Origin: Pseudomonadota bacterium
Lineage (GTDB): Bacteria > Pseudomonadota > Gammaproteobacteria > Xanthomonadales > Xanthomonadaceae
Direction: 5' to 3'
Assembly: GCA_023423605.1 (NCBI GenBank)
Contig: JAFAFF010000350.1
Location: 1 to 11,663, forward strand
DNA length: 11,663 bases
Shown: positions 6,492 through 11,663 of the stretch, piece by piece
Layout of the letters: each line of letters starts with the position of its first letter
Position numbering within the stretch: the first letter of the stretch is position 1
Position numbers and translations under genes: made by a program
The notes under the pieces: model-generated
Told to the model about the DNA's origin: nothing
The model's database searches: none
What the model saw: the letters and a program-made list of their open reading frames with translations, nothing else

Positions 6492-8225
6492 TCAGCGCAC
6501 TTCGGCGCTGCCCACCGGATTGCGTGGATCGCTGCCACCGGACAGGGTGTTGCTGCGGCGATCCCACTCCACCGTCTGCAGGTTGCCCCATACGTGGCTG
6601 GAACCGCGGCCGCCTGCAGCGGTGTCACCGGGCAGATCGATCCGGTGGCCCATCGCCTGCAGCTGCTTTACGGTGCCTTCGTCGAACGCGCCGGTTTCCG
6701 CCTCGATCACATCCGGCAGCCACTGGTGGTGATAACGCGGCAGTGCCGCCACCTGCTGTGCACCGAGCCCCTGGTCGTAACCCAGGATGCCCAGCAGCAC
6801 CATGGTGATGATGCGGCTGCCACCAGGGGTGCCAAGCACCACCACCTTGTCGGCATTTTCCATGAACGTCGGCGTCATCGAGCTGAGCATGCGCTTGCCG
6901 GCCTTCGGTGCGTTGGCCTCGTAGCCCATCACGCCGAATGCATTGGGCGTGCCGGGCTTCAGCGCGAAATCGTCCATCTCGTTGTTGAGCAGCACGCCGG
7001 TGCCCTTCGGAATCAGGCCGGAGCCGTACAGCAGGTTCACCGTCTGCGTGCCACCCACGCGGTTGCCTTCCCGGTCGATGATCGAAAAATGCGTGGTCTC
7101 GTCATCTTCCAGCGGCGTCGGGTTGCCCGACAGCAGGTCGCTCGGGGTGGCCTTGTCCGGATGGATGGTGGCGCGCAGGCCCTGCGCATAGTCGCGGCTC
7201 ACCAGCACCTTCTGCGGAATCTCCACGAAATCCGGATCGCCCAGGAAGAAGGTACGGTCGCGGTACGCGCGGCGCATCGCTTCCACCACCAGGTGGGTAC
7301 GGTGCGCGGCATCCATCGACTTGATGTCCCAGCCTTCAAGAATCTGCAGCATGCCGGCCAGCGCGATGCCACCGGACGACGGCGGCGGCGCGGTGGTGAT
7401 CTTCCAGCCGTTGTAATCGAACACGATGGGCTCGCGGATCTTTACCGCGTAGCCAGCCAGTTCATCGGCGGTCCAGCGGCCTCCGGCCTGCTTCACCCCG
7501 GCCAGCAGCAGCTTGCCGGTCTGGCCGCGGTAGAAACCGTCGAACCCGCCGTCGGCCAGCCGTTCCAGCGTACTGGCCAGCTCCGGCTGCCTGAAGATGT
7601 CGCCTTCGGCGATCGGCCTGCCACCGCGCAGGTACACCTCGCGCGTGCCGGGGTAGCGTTCCATCACCTCGCGACGCGATGCATAGCCGGCGGCCATGCG
7701 CGCATACACCGGAAAACCTTCGCGGGCGATGCGGATGGCCGGCTGCAGTGAAGCCTTCAACGGCAGCCGGCCGTGCTTGCCGGACAGTTCCACCAGCGCC
7801 GCCGGCAGCCCGGGGATGCCGGCCGACCAGGCGCCGTTGACCGAACGGTCACGGTCCAGGTTGCCGTCCTTGTCCAGGAACGCCGCCTCGGTAGCGGCCG
7901 CCGGCGCGGTTTCACGCGCATCCAGCATGATGTCCTTGCCCGAGGTGGCGTCATGCAGCAGGAAGAATCCGCCGCCGCCCAGCCCGGAGCTGATGGGCTC
8001 CACCACGGCCAGCGTGGAAGACACCGCCACGGCTGCATCGAAGGCGTTGCCGCCCTGTGCCAGGATCTCCATGCCAGCGCGGGTGGCCAGCTGGTGACCG
8101 CTGGCGATGGCGGCACCATCAGGGTGCGCGGCCTGTGCCGGCGCATCGGCCCATGCCAGCGGCGCGGACGCTACGCCAGGCAGCAACAGGACCAGCAACA
8201 ACAGGGGTCGGGCGATCAGCTTCAT
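6492..8225 (-). CDS. ggt: Gamma-glutamyltransferase precursor
   Basis: 577 residues; E. coli Ggt has 580. Periplasmic enzyme that cleaves the gamma-glutamyl bond of glutathione and related peptides and transfers glutamate to water or an acceptor. Signal peptide 1-26 (basic start, long Leu core, AWA-D). The precursor self-cleaves before the nucleophile Thr377 in ETTHFSI (376-382), giving large and small subunits. Substrate-site features are intact: LDARETAP with R104, NNEMDDF (414-420), the lid-loop region after it, SSMTP and TPGGSRII. ATG 8225 overlaps the ferredoxin stop as ATGA, with GGAG 11 bases upstream, so translation is probably coupled. It is last in the rsmD-coaD-lipoprotein-ferredoxin unit and is followed by a strong terminator. 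The coaD-ferredoxin-ggt order also occurs, as I recall, in Pseudomonas aeruginosa. Confidence 0.97.
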   Translation of the reverse strand: MKLIARPLLLLVLLLPGVASAPLAWADAPAQAAHPDGAAIASGHQLATRAGMEILAQGGNAFDAAVAVSSTLAVVEPISSGLGGGGFFLLHDATSGKDIMLDARETAPAAATEAAFLDKDGNLDRDRSVNGAWSAGIPGLPAALVELSGKHGRLPLKASLQPAIRIAREGFPVYARMAAGYASRREVMERYPGTREVYLRGGRPIAEGDIFRQPELASTLERLADGGFDGFYRGQTGKLLLAGVKQAGGRWTADELAGYAVKIREPIVFDYNGWKITTAPPPSSGGIALAGMLQILEGWDIKSMDAAHRTHLVVEAMRRAYRDRTFFLGDPDFVEIPQKVLVSRDYAQGLRATIHPDKATPSDLLSGNPTPLEDDETTHFSIIDREGNRVGGTQTVNLLYGSGLIPKGTGVLLNNEMDDFALKPGTPNAFGVMGYEANAPKAGKRMLSSMTPTFMENADKVVVLGTPGGSRIITMVLLGILGYDQGLGAQQVAALPRYHHQWLPDVIEAETGAFDEGTVKQLQAMGHRIDLPGDTAAGGRGSSHVWGNLQTVEWDRRSNTLSGGSDPRNPVGSAEVR

Positions 8226-8503
8226 TCGGATGGGGACTCCGCGTAGAGTTCAGGATGATCGTGCTGCAGGCCGCGCAGTTTGGCCAGCAGTTGTGCTTCG
8301 GTTTCGACGATGTCCGGATCCGGGTCGATGCACTCCACCGGGCAGACGACCACGCACTGGGGTTCGTCGAAATGGCCCACGCACTCGGTACAGCGCGCAG
8401 GGTCGATCACGTAGATGGTTTCACCCATCGAAATGGCCTGGTTCGGGCAGGCCGGCTCGCAGACGTCACAGTTGACGCAGAGCTCGTTGATTTTCAGCGA
8501 CAT
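8222..8503 (-). CDS. YfhL-type 2[4Fe-4S] ferredoxin
   Basis: 93 residues, a small cytosolic electron carrier with two [4Fe-4S] clusters. Cluster motif one is C9-x2-C12-x2-C15-x3-C19 followed by Pro; motif two is C38-x2-C41-x8-C50-x3-C54-Pro, with a further Cys58. The x8 insertion between the second and third Cys and the longer C-terminus define the Allochromatium/YfhL class, whose redox partner is generally unknown. The frame is open further upstream, but ATG 8503 is the right start: GAGGAG at 8512-8517 gives 8-base spacing and the protein then matches YfhL from residue 1. It shares a 4-base ATGA overlap with ggt and lies 159 bases after the lipoprotein gene. Confidence 0.95.
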   Translation of the reverse strand: MSLKINELCVNCDVCEPACPNQAISMGETIYVIDPARCTECVGHFDEPQCVVVCPVECIDPDPDIVETEAQLLAKLRGLQHDHPELYAESPSE

Positions 8504-8564
8504 GGCGATTGCTCCTCGCCCGCGCATGGCATCCGGCCGCTACGGCGCAGGACGCTGGACTGGC

Positions 8565-8649
8565 ACCGGCCGGCGCGGGCGCGCTGGCCGGTCAGGGGTG
8601 GCATCCCGGGAGATGCCTGCCCACGGCCACGCCGGCAGGGCGTGGCCGT
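8565..8649. repeat. Three consecutive inverted repeats between the lipoprotein gene and ferredoxin
   Basis: Within the 159-base gap (8504-8662) I see three hairpins. The first is ACCGGCC / GGCCGGT at 8565-8571 and 8586-8592, with an inner GCGC / GCGC. The second is GGCATC / GATGCC at 8600-8605 and 8612-8617, with TCCCGGGA overlapping its loop. The third is an 11-base perfect stem ACGGCCACGCC / GGCGTGGCCGT at 8623-8633 and 8639-8649. None is followed by a T-tract on the minus strand. They are likely to act on mRNA stability or to reduce read-through. The rest of the gap holds only the ferredoxin ribosome-binding site. Confidence 0.6.
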
Positions 8650-8662
8650 TACCGCACGGGTA

Positions 8663-9157
8663 TTACTTGGCTTCGACGAACACGTAGTCGGCACCGGTCG
8701 GCTGCACGACCGCCTGCACGCGGGCGTTGTCGGCGGCGTCGCCGATGAACAGCACGCGCACGTTCTTCATGGAATCCGGCGAGACGTCCTTGAACACGGC
8801 CTGGATCATGTCGGCCATCTTGGCAGAAGCCGACGAGCCGAAGGCCAGCATGTTGCCCGGCTGCACGCCACGGGCCACGGCCTGGGTCGCGCTCTCGGTC
8901 TGGCGCTCGTACTTGGCGGCGAATTCCGGATCCGATTCCGGGGCGAGGTAATACAGGAACGGGCTGTTGGTGACGTTGCCCATGTTCTGGATGGCCACCG
9001 CCTGCAGGTACTTCTTCCAGCCGGCATCGTCATCCTTGGCCGGAGCGACCAGCGCCTGCTGCGCATCGGCGGCCGGAGCCGGGGCTTCTTCCTTCTTGCA
9101 GGCGGTGAAGGCAAGGGCCAGCGAAGCAATCAGCATCGCGCGCATGGTGGTGTTCAT
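8663..9157 (-). CDS. Small predicted lipoprotein of unknown function
   Basis: 164 residues; I do not recognise the family. The N-terminus is a lipoprotein signal with lipobox F-T-A-C (Cys20) followed by KKEE and an Ala/Pro-rich linker to about residue 40. The rest looks like a compact alpha/beta domain: GWKKYLQAVAIQNM (46-59), PFLYYLAPESDPEF near 66-79, then RVLFIGDAADNARVQAVV and a final beta strand YVFVEAK. Lys at position +2 after Cys argues against inner-membrane retention, so the outer membrane is likely. The start ATG 9157 has GGAG at 9165-9168 with 7-base spacing. It lies 81 bases after coaD and before the ferredoxin gene. This is an extra gene within an arrangement (coaD-ferredoxin-ggt) that I remember as contiguous elsewhere. 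No cysteine other than Cys20 and no catalytic motif is visible. Confidence 0.85.
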   Translation of the reverse strand: MNTTMRAMLIASLALAFTACKKEEAPAPAADAQQALVAPAKDDDAGWKKYLQAVAIQNMGNVTNSPFLYYLAPESDPEFAAKYERQTESATQAVARGVQPGNMLAFGSSASAKMADMIQAVFKDVSPDSMKNVRVLFIGDAADNARVQAVVQPTGADYVFVEAK

Positions 9158-9238
9158 GGGTGATCTCCCGTGGTGTTCTGTGGTTTGCGGTGGATACGTA
9201 AGGATGCCGGCGACGGAGGTCCGCCACGGGCGGGTGGA

Positions 9239-10479
<1,241 letters not shown>

Positions 10480-10531
10480 CCTTGCGCAGGCCGCCGCCTG
10501 CTGGCGCGGCGAACGACATGGAGCCCCGACG

Positions 10532-11663
10532 ATGACCGAAACCACCCAGACCGAAACCCTTGGTTTCCAGACCGAGGTCAAGCAGCTGCTGCAGCTGATG
10601 ATCCATTCGCTGTACTCCAACAAGGAGATCTTCCTGCGCGAGCTGGTGTCCAACGCCGCCGACGCCGCCGACAAGCTGCGCTTCGAAGCGCTCACGCAGC
10701 CGGCGCTGCTGGAAGGCGACAGCGAGCTGCGCGTACGCGTCAGCTTCGACCCGTCCGCGCATACGGTGACCATCGAGGACAACGGCATCGGCATGAGCCG
10801 TGCCGAAGCCGTGGCGCACCTGGGCACCATCGCCAAGTCCGGCACGGGCGAATTCCTGCGCCAGCTGTCCGGCGACCAGAAGAAGGATTCGCAGCTGATC
10901 GGCCAGTTCGGCGTCGGCTTCTACAGCGCGTTCATCGTCGCCGACCAGGTGGACGTGTATTCGCGCCGCGCAGGATTGCCTGCCGATGAAGGCGTGCACT
11001 GGTCCTCGCGCGGGGAAGGTGAGTTCAACATCGCCTCCATCGACAAGGCCGAGCGCGGAACCCGCATCGTGCTGCACCTGAAGGACGACGAACACGGCTT
11101 CGCCGATGGCTGGCGCCTGCGCGGCATCCTCAAGAAGTATTCGGACCATATCGGCCTGCCGATCCAGATGCCGAAGGACAGCCCTGCGCCTGAAGGCGAA
11201 GACGCCGCGCCCGCGCCGCTGGAATGGGAAACCGTCAACCGCGCCAGTGCGCTGTGGACGCGTCCGCGCAACGAGGTCAGCGATGCGGAGTACACCGAGT
11301 TCTACAAGCACGTGGCCCATGACCACAGCGACCCTCTTGCCTGGAGCCACAACAAGGTGGAAGGCAAGCTGGAATACACCTCGTTGCTGTACGTGCCCGG
11401 CCGCGCGCCGTTCGACCTGTACCACCGCGAAGCGCCGAAGGGCCTGAAGCTGTACGTGCAGCGCGTGTTCGTGATGGACCAGGCCGAGCAGTTCCTGCCG
11501 CTGTACCTGCGCTTCATCAAGGGCGTGGTGGACTCCAACGACCTGTCCCTGAACGTTTCGCGCGAAATCCTGCAGTCCGGCCCGGTCATCGATTCGATGA
11601 AGGCCGCGCTGACCAGGCGTTCGCTGGACATGCTGGAGAAGCTGGCCAACGACAAGCCGGAAC
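10532..11663 (+). CDS. htpG: Chaperone HtpG (bacterial Hsp90), 3' part outside window
   Basis: The first 377 residues of a protein usually about 630 long; the reading frame is open to the right edge. ATP-dependent cytosolic homodimeric chaperone of the GHKL fold. N-terminal ATPase motifs: [15 protein letters not shown] (37-51; E37 is the catalytic Glu, N41 binds Mg/ATP), IEDNGIGM (81-88), and the lid and [11 protein letters not shown] segment (124-134). The middle domain follows, reaching LNVSREILQ (340-348), where R344 corresponds to the ATP-contacting Arg of Hsp90. ATG 10532 has GGAG at 10520-10523 with 8-base spacing. Ala replaces the more usual Ser in NAADA; this is a conservative change. 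Divergent from rsmD with 115 bases between starts and a possible heat-shock promoter. Confidence 0.97.
   Translation, partial: MTETTQTETLGFQTEVKQLLQLMIHSLYSNKEIFLRELVSNAADAADKLRFEALTQPALLEGDSELRVRVSFDPSAHTVTIEDNGIGMSRAEAVAHLGTIAKSGTGEFLRQLSGDQKKDSQLIGQFGVGFYSAFIVADQVDVYSRRAGLPADEGVHWSSRGEGEFNIASIDKAERGTRIVLHLKDDEHGFADGWRLRGILKKYSDHIGLPIQMPKDSPAPEGEDAAPAPLEWETVNRASALWTRPRNEVSDAEYTEFYKHVAHDHSDPLAWSHNKVEGKLEYTSLLYVPGRAPFDLYHREAPKGLKLYVQRVFVMDQAEQFLPLYLRFIKGVVDSNDLSLNVSREILQSGPVIDSMKAALTRRSLDMLEKLANDKPE

Noticed and set aside
6332..6628. Minus-strand frame encoding Asp/Cys-rich repeats across the 21-base units
   Set aside because: It overlaps the end of ggt and the terminator in another frame, and the terminator lies within it; the repeat peptide is a by-product of the 21-base period.
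6348..7751. 467-codon plus-strand frame running from the 21-base repeats into ggt antisense
   Set aside because: Open because of GC bias and the multiple-of-three repeat period; no start signal or family resemblance, and ggt on the minus strand explains the region.

Overview
The window is high-GC DNA with compact, often overlapping genes. It looks chromosomal and comes from a gammaproteobacterium of the Xanthomonadaceae, most likely Stenotrophomonas. The main support is three GTAG-ended palindromes between upp and its neighbour that look like the SMAG repeats of S. maltophilia, a TonB-dependent receptor of the Xanthomonas/Caulobacter type, and the protein sequences overall. No database search was possible, so the genus is an inference.

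Left block (1-4501, minus strand): one operon read right to left. It encodes an outer-membrane TonB-dependent receptor, a lipoprotein beta-propeller phytase, and a purple-acid-phosphatase-like metallophosphoesterase cut by the left edge. Both internal junctions are 4-base GTGA overlaps with GTG starts, so the three are probably co-translated. Together they suggest a cell-envelope module that takes up or strips phosphate from organic phosphates such as phytate. A degenerate Pho-box-like array lies just upstream of the receptor gene.

Middle (4502-6491): a 161-base divergent region leads to upp (uracil phosphoribosyltransferase, plus strand). A cluster of three SMAG-like hairpins separates upp from a convergent metallo-beta-lactamase-fold hydrolase gene (minus strand). 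Upstream of that gene come a strong intrinsic terminator for ggt and four 21-base tandem repeats, one of which forms an arm of the terminator hairpin.

Right block (6492-10416, minus strand): a probable operon rsmD - coaD - small lipoprotein - YfhL-type ferredoxin - ggt. Ferredoxin and ggt overlap by ATGA. The lipoprotein is of unknown function and is followed by three consecutive hairpins. Divergent from rsmD, the Hsp90 chaperone gene htpG starts at 10532 and runs off the right edge, preceded by a possible heat-shock (sigma-32) promoter.

Two genes, the hydrolase and rsmD, lack a Shine-Dalgarno and have a good -10 hexamer ending exactly six bases before the ATG, which suggests leaderless transcripts. 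I see no mobile element, CRISPR array, tRNA or rRNA. The most interesting unit is the receptor-phytase-phosphatase operon; the rest is mostly conserved housekeeping DNA with notable non-coding structure.
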